Below, one piece after another: positions 31,260 to 39,333 of a stretch of 64,000 nt of DNA; the stretch's first letter is position 1, and each line of letters begins with the position of its first letter. This DNA comes from Mycolicibacterium aurum. GTDB taxonomy: Bacteria > Actinomycetota > Actinomycetes > Mycobacteriales > Mycobacteriaceae. The stretch covers positions 3,038,001 through 3,102,000 of the forward strand of contig NZ_LR134356.1 of assembly GCF_900637195.1 (NCBI RefSeq), in the 5' to 3' direction. The position numbers were made by a program, and so were the translations under genes. Below the pieces are notes generated by a model, which saw only the letters and a list, made by a program, of their open reading frames with translations, was not told the DNA's origin and made no database searches.

Positions 31260-32124
31260 ACTGGCAGATGTCGGTGTAGCCGCCGCGGAACAGGTCCGCG
31301 CAGCCGGTCAGGTACTTCATGTACCGGTCGTAGACCTCACGTGACTGGATCTCGACCGCCTCGGTCTCGCGCTTCTGCAGCGCCTCGGCCCAGATGTCGA
31401 GCGTCTTGGCGTAGTGCTCGCGGAGCCGCTGCTCGCGAGTCAGCCGGAAACCGGCCTTCGCAGCGTGGTCGGCGACGGTGGTGGGCTTGGGCAGATCCCC
31501 GCCCGGGAAGATCTCGTCCATGATGAACTTCGAGAACCGCACGAGGCTCATCGTCAGCTTCAGGCCGCGCTCGGCGAATTCCTCGTCGGTCGGCTTGATG
31601 ATGGTGTGCAGCATCATCACGCCGTCGTCGGGCAGAACGCGGTGCGCCATCTTGAAGAACTCGTCGTAACGGTCACGCCCGAAGTGCTCGAACGCCCCGA
31701 TAGAGACGATGCGGTCGACGGGCTCGTCGAACTGCTCCCACCCCTGCAGGAGGACCTTCTTGCTGCGCGAGCTGCCGCTGGCGTCGAGAGCCTTCTGCAC
31801 GTGGGCCTGCTGGTTGCGGCTCAGGGTCAGACCGATCACGTTGACGTCGTACTTTTCCAGCGCACGCAGCAAAGTCGCGCCCCATCCGCACCCGATGTCG
31901 AGAAGGGTCATGCCCGGCTGAAGTCCGAGCTTGCCCAGCGACAGGTCGATCTTGGCCCGCTGGGCTTCTTCGAGGGACATGTCGTCACGCTCGAAGTAGG
32001 CGCAGCTGTACGTCTGTGTGGGGTCGAGAAACAGCCGGTAAAAGTCGTCTGACAAGTCGTAATGCGACTGGACGTCCTCGAAATGCGGCTGCAGATCCTG
32101 AGATCCGCTCGTTGCTTCTGGCAA
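31243..32124 (-). CDS. Cyclopropane/mycolic-acid methyltransferase family (CmaA/MmaA-like)
   Basis: This 293-residue SAM-dependent methyltransferase modifies double bonds in long meromycolate chains. It shows the N-terminal H-Y-D-L-S-D-D-F-Y-R-L-F-L-D-P, the Y-S-C-A-Y-F motif, the SAM-binding loop L-L-D-I-G-C-G-W-G, and the family ending G-C-A-D-L-F-R-G-G-Y-T-D-I-C-Q-F-T. Whether it cyclopropanates or adds methoxy/keto precursors cannot be told from sequence. The start is a TTG supported by AGAGG nine bases upstream; no ATG or GTG gives a better N terminus. The C-terminal codons overlap the agmatinase gene on the other strand. Confidence 0.92.
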   Translation of the reverse strand: MPEATSGSQDLQPHFEDVQSHYDLSDDFYRLFLDPTQTYSCAYFERDDMSLEEAQRAKIDLSLGKLGLQPGMTLLDIGCGWGATLLRALEKYDVNVIGLTLSRNQQAHVQKALDASGSSRSKKVLLQGWEQFDEPVDRIVSIGAFEHFGRDRYDEFFKMAHRVLPDDGVMMLHTIIKPTDEEFAERGLKLTMSLVRFSKFIMDEIFPGGDLPKPTTVADHAAKAGFRLTREQRLREHYAKTLDIWAEALQKRETEAVEIQSREVYDRYMKYLTGCADLFRGGYTDICQFTLEK

Positions 32125-32400
32125 AATTACAGGCCTCTGAGATTCTGGATTCTGGTCGGTTGACGGCGCCCGCGTGGTGTGGCGGCCCGCTGTTCGCGCA
32201 GTTTACGGAGCGTACCCGAGAGTCACCTGAACAAGTGAATCACCAGCGCCTGTCGTACAGCAACAGACGAGATGACGAAATCGGGACGAATTACCCGGGG
32301 TGCGCGCAGCCTGCGCGACCTCCCGGTGCGTGACTCAACGCACAGGTGGGTACTACCGTGGCGGTCCCCCAGCACGCAACGACCATCAGAGAGACAGCCG

Positions 32401-32604
32401 ATGACGACACCCGATGGCAGCCCGTTCGGTGATGCCGCGGAAGCAGACGTGGTCGAACAGAGCGTCCCGATCGACGACACCGAGGATGACCCCTGGCGCG
32501 ACGCGCAGCGGGTCGGTGACGATCGCGGCTGGCAGGCCAGCGAAGCCGATCTCCTCGAGCAGGCGACGCCCGTACCGGACGACGATCAAGAGTTCGATCG
32601 CTGA
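32401..32604 (+). CDS. Small acidic protein with two E-A-D-x-x-E-Q repeats
   Basis: I recognise no function for this 67-residue, highly acidic protein. It contains an internal duplication, E-A-D-V-V-E-Q-S-V-P near the N terminus and E-A-D-L-L-E-Q-A-T-P near the C terminus, separated by a W-R-D and G-W segment. Similar short acidic proteins are common in actinobacteria. A purine-rich AGAGAGA lies upstream of the ATG. It stands alone between a divergent methyltransferase gene and a lipoprotein gene 57 bases downstream, with a 276-base upstream region that holds no other gene. Confidence 0.65.
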   Translation: MTTPDGSPFGDAAEADVVEQSVPIDDTEDDPWRDAQRVGDDRGWQASEADLLEQATPVPDDDQEFDR

Positions 32605-32661
32605 CCGGTGCGCCGGCGGATTGATTCCGGCGGCCGGAACACTGCGAATACTCTGAACGCG

Positions 32662-33834
32662 ATGTTCAGTCGCGCATTGCCGATCGTGGTCGTTGCGGTG
32701 GTGTCGGCTGCGGGTTGCGCAGAGTCCTTCGAGCCGTCGCCCACCACCCCGACAAGCAGCACGAGTGCCGCGGGACCGGCGGCCACGATGCCGGCGGAGC
32801 TGACCACCAGGCTCGAAGGAGCGGTCGACCGGGTCATGGCCGAGGCGGGCGTCCCGGGAGCCATCGTCGGAATCTGGGGCCCCGACGGCGAGTTTGTGCG
32901 CGCGTTCGGGGTGGCCGACAAGAAGACCAGGGCACCGATGAAGACCGACTTCTACAGCCGGATCGGCAGTCAGACCAAGACGTTCACGGTCACGGCGGTG
33001 CTGCAGCTGGCGGATCAGGGTCGCCTCCGTCTTGATGATCCGGTCTCCCGTTTCGTCGACGGCGTGCCTCGGGGCGACGCGATCACGCTGCGCCACCTTG
33101 CCGGCATGCAGAGCGGGCTGCCGAACTACTCGCGCAACCCCGCGTTCGCGCGGGCCCTGTATGCCGGTCCGCGTCGCCCGTTCTCCCTCGCGCAGTTGCT
33201 CGAGTACGCGTTCTCCCAGCCGGCATCGTTCGCTCCGGGCGCCGCGTTCGAGTACAGCAACACCAACACGGTTCTGCTGGGTTTGGTGGTGGAGAAGGTC
33301 AGCGGCCAGGCCCTGCACGATTACATTCGCGACCACATCAGCGTGCCTCTCGGCATGCACGACACCAGCTTCCCGACCGACGACGAGTTCCCGAAGCCGC
33401 ACGCCGCCGGGTACACGATGCAGACCGAGGACGGCCGCGAAGCCACGGCGACCGACTGGAACCCGTCCTGGGCATGGGCGGCGGGCAGCATGGTCTCGAC
33501 ACTGCAGGACATGCGGATCTGGGCGCCGGCGCTGGCGACCGGCGCGCTGCTGACCCGGCAGACGCATCAGGAGCGGCTGCGAACCGTCGACGCCGAGGGC
33601 AAGCCCGCGCCGTTCGGCTACGGCCTCGGCTTGTTCAACCAGGCGGGCTGGATCGGCCACAACGGCAGCCTGCCCGGCTATCAGACCGTGTCGGCCTACC
33701 TCCCGGAGCGCCACACCACGCTCGTCGTCTTCACCAACACCGACATCCCGTTCCGCGGCGCGGATCCCGGCACCTTGTTGGCGACGGCGCTCACGACGCA
33801 ACTGACGCCGGACCACGTGTACCGGATCGGCTGA
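32662..33834 (+). CDS. Serine beta-lactamase-fold hydrolase, probable lipoprotein
   Basis: This 390-residue class C beta-lactamase/DD-peptidase-fold protein has S-Q-T-K (Ser103-Lys106) as the active-site SxxK, Y-S-N-T-N as the YxN motif and H-N-G-S as the HxG motif. The ATG of M-F-S-R-A-L-P is preferred because a hydrophobic signal and a lipobox-like A-A-G-C (Cys19) follow at once. It probably sits outside the membrane and acts on peptidoglycan peptides, esters or amides; true beta-lactam hydrolysis cannot be judged. It is followed 25 bases later by an SRPBCC protein. Confidence 0.87.
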   Translation: MFSRALPIVVVAVVSAAGCAESFEPSPTTPTSSTSAAGPAATMPAELTTRLEGAVDRVMAEAGVPGAIVGIWGPDGEFVRAFGVADKKTRAPMKTDFYSRIGSQTKTFTVTAVLQLADQGRLRLDDPVSRFVDGVPRGDAITLRHLAGMQSGLPNYSRNPAFARALYAGPRRPFSLAQLLEYAFSQPASFAPGAAFEYSNTNTVLLGLVVEKVSGQALHDYIRDHISVPLGMHDTSFPTDDEFPKPHAAGYTMQTEDGREATATDWNPSWAWAAGSMVSTLQDMRIWAPALATGALLTRQTHQERLRTVDAEGKPAPFGYGLGLFNQAGWIGHNGSLPGYQTVSAYLPERHTTLVVFTNTDIPFRGADPGTLLATALTTQLTPDHVYRIG

Positions 33835-33859
33835 GCTCCCGACGAAGAAAGGCCACACC

Positions 33860-34324
33860 ATGCAGGGATCGGTAACGGTGTCCATGGCTGCTCCCCCGGA
33901 GCGGATCTGGGATCTGATCGCCGACGTCCGCAGTATCGGTACGTTCTCGCCCGAGACGTTCGAGGCGGAATGGCTCGACGGCGCGACAGGACCGGCGCTG
34001 GGCGCCCGATTCCGAGGTCATGTGCGGCGCAACGAGATCGGTCCGGTCTACTGGACGCCGTGCCGGGTCACGGCGTGCGAGCCGGGTCGCGAATTCGGTT
34101 TCGAGGTGCTGCTGGGCGACCGGGCCGTGAACAACTGGCATTACTCGTTGACGCCGACGGCGACGGGCACCGACGTCACCGAGTCGTTCCGCCTCAATCA
34201 GAGTCCCCTCATGGCGGTGTACTCGATGTCGATAGGGCGACTGCGCCGGCGCCGCAATCTCCGCGATATGAGGAAGACGCTGGAGCGGGTCAAGGGTGCG
34301 GTGGAGGGCGGAGCCCGACCATAG
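33860..34324 (+). CDS. SRPBCC (START/Bet v 1-like) family protein
   Basis: This 154-residue protein has the polyketide cyclase/dehydrase-like START fold: S-M-A-A-P-P-E-R-I-W-D-L-I-A-D-V at the N terminus, a beta-grip middle, and a long C-terminal helix with basic residues. Such proteins bind hydrophobic ligands; none can be named here. A good ribosome site (AAAGG) precedes the ATG. The last codons and stop lie within the first copy of a 26-base tandem duplication. Confidence 0.85.
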   Translation: MQGSVTVSMAAPPERIWDLIADVRSIGTFSPETFEAEWLDGATGPALGARFRGHVRRNEIGPVYWTPCRVTACEPGREFGFEVLLGDRAVNNWHYSLTPTATGTDVTESFRLNQSPLMAVYSMSIGRLRRRRNLRDMRKTLERVKGAVEGGARP

Positions 34325-34352
34325 ATGTGGAGGGCGGAGCCCGACCGTAGAT
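34301..34352. repeat. 26-base tandem duplication across the SRPBCC gene stop
   Basis: Two adjacent copies (34301-34326 and 34327-34352) differ by one base, A or G, at position 21 of the unit. The first copy contains the final codons and TAG stop of the SRPBCC gene, so the second copy is a post-stop remnant. This looks like a recent slippage duplication. Confidence 0.9.
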
Positions 34353-34367
34353 AGCGAGCAGGCTTGA

Positions 34368-34796
34368 TTGCCCGAGATCGATGGCGGGTATGTCGCCCCG
34401 GTGACGGATGCAACTGATGCCACGGTGGATGCGGTGGGGAAGCTGACGGAGGCCCTGGAGTTCGTCGAGCGGGCCAGGGGCCATCTCTATTCGTTCCATC
34501 AGCTGATGGGCCACGCGGATCTCCTGCTCGGCGAGGCGTGCGACGCGCTGCGGGAGGCCGGCAACGATGCGGCGGCCGAGCGGATGGAGACCGAGCTCAT
34601 CGGCCACAACGTGCTGTACGGCCGGTGGACTTTCCAGATCGTGGAGGAGTTCGACGACACCTACTGGTCGCTCTTCCGCGAACACGAGCGCCGCACGCGC
34701 GACGAACTTCTCGGTGGCGAGCGGCACGTGCACGAGGCGCGGATGAAGGAAGAGCGTCGCACTCACGGCCGAAAAGGTCATGAACAGCGGCCCTGA
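34368..34796 (+). CDS. Conserved hypothetical, His/Glu-rich helical protein
   Basis: I do not recognise this protein of about 142 residues. It is predicted to be almost wholly helical and soluble, with several His and Glu in register (H-L-Y-S-F-H-Q-L-M-G-H-A-D, T-E-L-I-G-H-N, and R-E-H-E-R-R) and a very basic, His-containing C terminus. The start is uncertain: a TTG at 34368 opens the frame, and GTG codons about 11 residues later would also serve. It lies 17 bases before the P450 gene on the same strand and may be co-transcribed with it. Confidence 0.65.
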   Translation: MPEIDGGYVAPVTDATDATVDAVGKLTEALEFVERARGHLYSFHQLMGHADLLLGEACDALREAGNDAAAERMETELIGHNVLYGRWTFQIVEEFDDTYWSLFREHERRTRDELLGGERHVHEARMKEERRTHGRKGHEQRP

Positions 34797-34813
34797 GGCT
34801 ACGCTCGGGTGGC

Positions 34814-36121
34814 ATGAGCTCGAAGACGGGTGTCGACTCCGGAACGGTCGTACGCACCAACGGGATCGCTCCCCCGGATGTGCCGCTGGCCGATGTCGAC
34901 CTCGGCTCGTGGGATTTCTGGGGTCTCGACGACGACATCCGTGACGGCGCGTTCGCGACGCTGCGGCGGGAGGCTCCGATCACCTTCCACAACTCGTATG
35001 TCGCCGACCCCGACGCCGAGGTCGCCGGACACTGGGCACTAACCCGCTATGACGATGTGTTCTACGCGAGCAGGCATCCCGAGATCTTCAGCTCGGCCCT
35101 CGGCATCACGGTCAGCGACCAAACTCCGGAACTCGCCGAGTATTTCGGCTCGATGATCGCTATGGACGATCCCCGTCACACCCGCCTGCGCAACATCGTG
35201 CGCAGCGCGTTCACGCCGCGGGTACTGGCCCTCATCGAGGACTCGGTGCGCGTGCGGGCGCGCAGCCTGGTCCAGGACATGGTGGCCGCACACCCCGACG
35301 GTTGCGGAGAGATCGTCGCTGAACTGGCCGGCCCGTTACCCCTGCAGATCATCTGCGACATGATGGGCATCCCCGAGCAGGATCATCAGACGATCTTCCA
35401 CTGGACGAATGTCATCTTGGGATTCGGCGATCCGGACATCGCCACGGATTTCGACGAGTTCGTTTCTGTCGCAATGAGTATCGGGGCCTACGCCACCCAG
35501 TTGGCTGACGACCGGCGGTCGCATCCGGGTGACGATCTGACCACAAGCCTGGTGCAGGCGGAACTCGACGGCGAACAGCTCACGTCGGCCGAGGTGGCGT
35601 CCTTCTTCATTCTCTTGGTGGTCGCGGGCAACGAGACCACCCGCAACGCGATCAGCCACGGCGTGCTGGCGCTGAGCCGCTATCCGGAGGAGCGCGACCG
35701 CTGGTGGTCGGACTACGCCGCGATGGCGCCTACCGCGGTCGAGGAGATCGTCAGGTGGTCGTCCCCGGTGGCGTATATGCGGCGCACCGCCACGCGAGAC
35801 GTCGAGTTGGGCGGAGTCACCATCGCCGCCGGCGAGAAGGTCTCGCTGTGGTACGGATCCGCGAACCGGGACGAGTCCAAGTTCGCGGATCCGTGGCGCT
35901 TCGACGTGACCCGTCATCCGAATCCGCACGTGGGCTTCGGCGGCGGCGGCGCGCATTTCTGCCTCGGCGCCAACCTGGCCCGTCGTGAGATCACGGTCGC
36001 GTTCGAGGAGCTGCACCGACTGGTGCCCGACATCCGAGCTGTCGCCGAACCAGACCTGCTGCAGTCGGCGTTCATCCACGGGATCAAACGGCTGCCCGTG
36101 CGCTGGACGCCGCCGAACTAG
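34814..36121 (+). CDS. cyp124: Cytochrome P450 CYP124-like (methyl-branched lipid omega-hydroxylase)
   Basis: This 435-residue P450 has I-helix A-G-N-E-T-T, the E-x-x-R pair in E-E-I-V-R, and the haem loop F-G-G-G-G-A-H-F-C-L-G with Cys383. Long stretches agree with M. tuberculosis CYP124A1 as I remember it, including the N-terminal D-G-A-F-A-T-L-R-R-E-A-P and G-P-L-P-L-Q-I-I-C-D-M-M-G-I-P. CYP124 oxidises the terminal methyl of methyl-branched lipids such as phytanic acid and also cholesterol-type side chains. It needs a ferredoxin and reductase, neither of which is adjacent. The stop overlaps the convergent downstream gene by four bases. Confidence 0.88.
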   Translation: MSSKTGVDSGTVVRTNGIAPPDVPLADVDLGSWDFWGLDDDIRDGAFATLRREAPITFHNSYVADPDAEVAGHWALTRYDDVFYASRHPEIFSSALGITVSDQTPELAEYFGSMIAMDDPRHTRLRNIVRSAFTPRVLALIEDSVRVRARSLVQDMVAAHPDGCGEIVAELAGPLPLQIICDMMGIPEQDHQTIFHWTNVILGFGDPDIATDFDEFVSVAMSIGAYATQLADDRRSHPGDDLTTSLVQAELDGEQLTSAEVASFFILLVVAGNETTRNAISHGVLALSRYPEERDRWWSDYAAMAPTAVEEIVRWSSPVAYMRRTATRDVELGGVTIAAGEKVSLWYGSANRDESKFADPWRFDVTRHPNPHVGFGGGGAHFCLGANLARREITVAFEELHRLVPDIRAVAEPDLLQSAFIHGIKRLPVRWTPPN

Positions 36122-36567
36122 CGGGTGGTGACGTCCGGCCGCATGTCACCGGCGTCACTGCCGCGGTATGTCTTTTCAGGCGCAACGTCCTTCTGCCGGT
36201 TGTGATCGGCGTCGTCGATGCCGGTGCTGCGCGGGTCGAGCTTGTCGGCATGCTCCCGGCGCGCGTTCAGGTGCTCCTGTGAGCTGCTCAACGCATCACG
36301 ACGGCTGGACGCGGTGTCGGCGAGCCGTGCAGCCTCGGCGGCCTTGGCCTCAGCTTCGGCCTGCGCCGCACGGGCCTTGGCCTCGGTTTCCTCGACCAGC
36401 GAGGCCTGCCGCTCCACGCGCTTGGCATCGTGCTGCACCTCCTCGCGGATGCGGTCGGCTTCCTCGGCACGGCGACGGTTTCGGGTCCGCATCGCCAACA
36501 TCACGACGACGCCGATGACGACGAGCGCGATAACTGCGACCACGATCCATACAGCGGTGTTATCCAT
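36118..36567 (-). CDS. Single-pass membrane protein with coiled coil
   Basis: This 149-residue protein has an N-terminal hydrophobic helix (about 5-26), a basic stop-transfer R-T-R-N-R-R-R, and a long alanine/glutamate/arginine-rich coiled coil (about 32-110) ending in a polar tail. The ATG of M-D-N-T-A-V-W is fixed by an AAAGGAG ribosome site. It probably has a cytoplasmic coiled coil anchored in the membrane, but its function is unknown. It may be the last gene of a minus-strand run with the secreted protein and the mannosyltransferase upstream. Confidence 0.75.
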   Translation of the reverse strand: MDNTAVWIVVAVIALVVIGVVVMLAMRTRNRRRAEEADRIREEVQHDAKRVERQASLVEETEAKARAAQAEAEAKAAEAARLADTASSRRDALSSSQEHLNARREHADKLDPRSTGIDDADHNRQKDVAPEKTYRGSDAGDMRPDVTTR

Positions 36568-36681
36568 GCCAGCTCCTTTGCTTGCAGGGCTGGTCACGCT
36601 GACGGCCCCGTTGATTGCTCGGATGCCCCTGACATGGTGGGGCTAAACCGGGACAACGTGCGCCGCGGCGCAGGATTTCCG

Positions 36682-37077
36682 TCAGAGGGTGGCGCTGACC
36701 GGGCCGTTCGCCTGGCAGTAGGGCTGCGGCGGATTGCCTTTCGACGCGCAGCCACGGCCGGTCGCGGTGTAGGTGGCGCCCGGCCGGTACGGCTGGAAGA
36801 ACACCTGTGCGGGCAGGATCCCCCGGCCCTGCGCACACTGTCCGGGGCCGCTGGACCCTTGCATCTGGATACAGGCAACGGTGCGGAACGTGACGGCGCC
36901 GTCGCACGCGCGTGTCGTCACGGTCGCGGTGACCATATTGGTGCCGGACACGTTCACCACGGTCGGCGCGGTGAGCTCGTAGGTGCATGCCGTCGGCTCC
37001 GGCTGTGCGCCGGCAACCGCCACGGTGGACCCGAGAAGTGACGCGGTGGCGGCGAGCAGGGCGAACGTCCGGAGCAT
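36682..37077 (-). CDS. Small secreted protein, Cys-containing
   Basis: This 131-residue protein carries a clear signal peptide (about 1-24, cleavage near A-G-A before Q-P). The mature part holds six Cys, suggesting disulfides, and a beta-rich pattern (V-T-A-T-V-T-T-R-A-C, F-R-T-V-A-C-I). It resembles the many small secreted mycobacterial proteins of unknown role. The start is the ATG of M-L-R-T-F-A-L; a much longer open frame upstream overlaps the mannosyltransferase gene and is not real. The gene begins 25 bases after the mannosyltransferase stop. Confidence 0.75.
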   Translation of the reverse strand: MLRTFALLAATASLLGSTVAVAGAQPEPTACTYELTAPTVVNVSGTNMVTATVTTRACDGAVTFRTVACIQMQGSSGPGQCAQGRGILPAQVFFQPYRPGATYTATGRGCASKGNPPQPYCQANGPVSATL

Positions 37078-37102
37078 CCCTGGATGGTAGGCCACCACAC
37101 CC

Positions 37103-38209
37103 CTAGTGGACACGCAAAGCGCTGAGCATTCCTGCTGCCGACTGCGGCCAGGTGAACTGTTCGGCGCGCCGCCGAGCGTTGGTGCGCCGCTGCAATTCGG
37201 GGCGGTCGAGCAGGGTGGTGACGGCGTGGGCGATGGCGCGCGGGTCGTTGTCGGCGGTGGCGCCACTGTCGGGGGTGAGAATCTCGGCCAACGCCGACGT
37301 TCGCGACACCACCGCGGGTGTGCCGCATGCCAGCGCTTCGAGAGCGGCCAGCCCGAACGTCTCGTGCGGGCCCGGCGCCAACGCGATGTCGGCGCTGGCC
37401 AGGATTCCCGCGACGGTGTCCCGGCACCCGATGAAACCGGTGAAGTCGACCGGCAGTCGCGTCGCCTGTCTCTGGAGCCTGGCGCGCAGCGGTCCCTCCC
37501 CGACCACGACCAGTCGCGCGTCGATGCCCGAATCACGCAGCGCCGCCACCGTATCGATGCTGCGATGCGGATGCTTCTCGACCGACAGCCGGCCGCAGTG
37601 GACCAGCAGCAACTGTTCGGGGCCGGCCCACTGCGCCCGGATCTCCGACGAGCGCCGACGGGGATGGAACTGGTCGAGATCGACACCGAGCGGGACCGTC
37701 ATCGCGTTCTGCGCGCCGATCCGGTCGAACTCTTCACGGGCGAACGCCGTGGTGCACACGACGGCGTCGTAGTTGGCCGCCGTGCGTCGATTCGCCGCGT
37801 CGGCGACCGCTCGCGCCATGGCGGCGGGAAGCACCTGTCCGACAAGGCGATCCAGCCGCTCGTGGGAGATCATCACGGTGGACACGCCGTGTCGGCGGCC
37901 CCACGGCCCCAACGATCGCAGTGTCAGCCGGTCGGACACCTCCAGCGCGTCGGGGCGAAGCCGTGCCAGCAGGTCGGTCACCGGCCGCGGATGCACGGCC
38001 CGGTATCCGCCGGTGAACGGGATCAGTCGGGCGGGCATGCGGATGCGGATGACCCCGGACGGCAGCGTGGTCCGGTCGGGGTGTGGTGCGGGGACGATGA
38101 GGTAGACGGTGTGTCCGGCGGCGCAGTACTCGGCACCCAGCCGGTCCACCGCGGTGCGCAGCCCACCGGACCGCGGCCCGTAGAAGTTCGCGACCTGGAC
38201 CACCCGCAT
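37103..38209 (-). CDS. pimC: GT-B mannosyltransferase, PimC-like
   Basis: This 368-residue family 4 glycosyltransferase has a glycine-rich N terminus (F-Y-G-P-R-S-G-G), H-C-G-R-L-S-V-E-K-H in the donor domain, and the E-x7-E motif in P-H-E-T-F-G-L-A-A-L-E. The N-terminal half agrees closely with the PimC described from M. tuberculosis CDC1551, as I recall it; PimC adds the third mannose in phosphatidylinositol mannoside synthesis using GDP-mannose at the cytoplasmic membrane face. The ATG of M-R-V-V-Q-V-A-N is used. Not all mycobacteria carry this gene, so another lipid or sugar acceptor is possible. Confidence 0.78.
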   Translation of the reverse strand: MRVVQVANFYGPRSGGLRTAVDRLGAEYCAAGHTVYLIVPAPHPDRTTLPSGVIRIRMPARLIPFTGGYRAVHPRPVTDLLARLRPDALEVSDRLTLRSLGPWGRRHGVSTVMISHERLDRLVGQVLPAAMARAVADAANRRTAANYDAVVCTTAFAREEFDRIGAQNAMTVPLGVDLDQFHPRRRSSEIRAQWAGPEQLLLVHCGRLSVEKHPHRSIDTVAALRDSGIDARLVVVGEGPLRARLQRQATRLPVDFTGFIGCRDTVAGILASADIALAPGPHETFGLAALEALACGTPAVVSRTSALAEILTPDSGATADNDPRAIAHAVTTLLDRPELQRRTNARRRAEQFTWPQSAAGMLSALRVH

Positions 38210-38292
38210 GGCTGCATCACAGCCTGTCCGTGTGTGCGGAGCGCTACGCGGGGTCGGCGGGTTGTCGAACAGCAGGTTTATAGCGGGCGGCG

Positions 38293-39231
38293 CTAGCCGA
38301 CGTGGGTGGCCAGCCACTCCAGCGTGCGGGTCCACGCGTCCGCGGCGGCGGTCGGGTCGTAGCGGTCACCGGTGTCGTTGAAGAAGGCGTGGTTGGCGCC
38401 TGGCTCGGTGACGAGCTCGTGCACGAGACCCGCTTTCTCCAGAGCGGCCTTGGCCGTCGGCTCGGTGGCGTTGACCCGCTGATCGAGCTCACCGTAGAAG
38501 GCGAGCACCGCGACGTCCTGGGAGCCGGCGAAGTCCGGGTTGTCCGGTGTCGGGCCGTAGAACGGGAACGCCGCGGCCAGCTCGGGGGTACCTGCGGCCA
38601 GAAGTCGCCACACCAGGCCACCGCCCATGCAGAATCCGATGGCCGCCACCTTCTGTCCCGGTGTCCGGCGCTGCACCTCGGCGATGCCGGACTTCAGGTC
38701 GGCCACCATGTCCTCCGGGGCGCGGTTACCCAGGGCCGCCGTGGCCTCCGCGGGATCGGTGAAGGTCGCGGTGCCCCCGCGGTCGGAGAGCAGGTCGATC
38801 GCCAGGCTGGAATAGCCGGCGCCGGCCAGCCGGCCCGCCACCGACCGCGTCCAGTCGTTGAGGCCTTTGTTCTCGTGGATGACCAGGATTCCGCCCCGCG
38901 GTTCGGACGCCCCAGCCCAGGCGCCCTGCAGTTCGCCCTTCGGGCCGGCCCAGGTGACCGGTGTGGTCGGCAGTGCGGCGTCCATTCCCGGCGGCGGTGC
39001 GGCGTTCACCGCGGACGTCGCCGTCGACGAAGGCGGTGGCGGCGACGTCTCCGATGACGTCGCCGTCCCCGCCTGCTGCTTGCTGTCTCCACACGCGGCG
39101 ATCAGCGCAGTGGCCGCGGTGGCGCCGACGCCGAGCAGCGCCAGGCGGCGCATCGCCTCCCGGCGGGACAGCAGCCCGTCGACGTGGTCGGTGGCGATCT
39201 CTTCCGCGATGTAGCGCTGGAGCGGGGTCAC
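38293..39231 (-). CDS. Dienelactone-hydrolase-family lipoprotein, probable Tat substrate
   Basis: This 312-residue alpha/beta hydrolase has the Cys nucleophile in G-F-C-M-G-G-G and a catalytic His in N-H-A-F-F-N-D-T-G, as in carboxymethylenebutenolidase relatives. The N terminus has S-R-R-E-A-M-R-R-L before a hydrophobic run ending in A-A-C (Cys47), which fits a twin-arginine signal with lipobox, so the enzyme is likely outside the membrane. A Ser/Thr/Pro linker (about 50-80) follows. Substrate unknown. It is transcribed away from the divergent amidohydrolase gene. Confidence 0.86.
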   Translation of the reverse strand: MTPLQRYIAEEIATDHVDGLLSRREAMRRLALLGVGATAATALIAACGDSKQQAGTATSSETSPPPPSSTATSAVNAAPPPGMDAALPTTPVTWAGPKGELQGAWAGASEPRGGILVIHENKGLNDWTRSVAGRLAGAGYSSLAIDLLSDRGGTATFTDPAEATAALGNRAPEDMVADLKSGIAEVQRRTPGQKVAAIGFCMGGGLVWRLLAAGTPELAAAFPFYGPTPDNPDFAGSQDVAVLAFYGELDQRVNATEPTAKAALEKAGLVHELVTEPGANHAFFNDTGDRYDPTAAADAWTRTLEWLATHVG

Positions 39232-39333
39232 GACTCCCGATTATGCGCTTCTGCCCAGCTCACGGCCAGGAGTAGACACTGAGCAGAATCTGTTCACCGA
39301 TTTCGTTGACACCTGCCCTGTCAGCGCTGTTCT

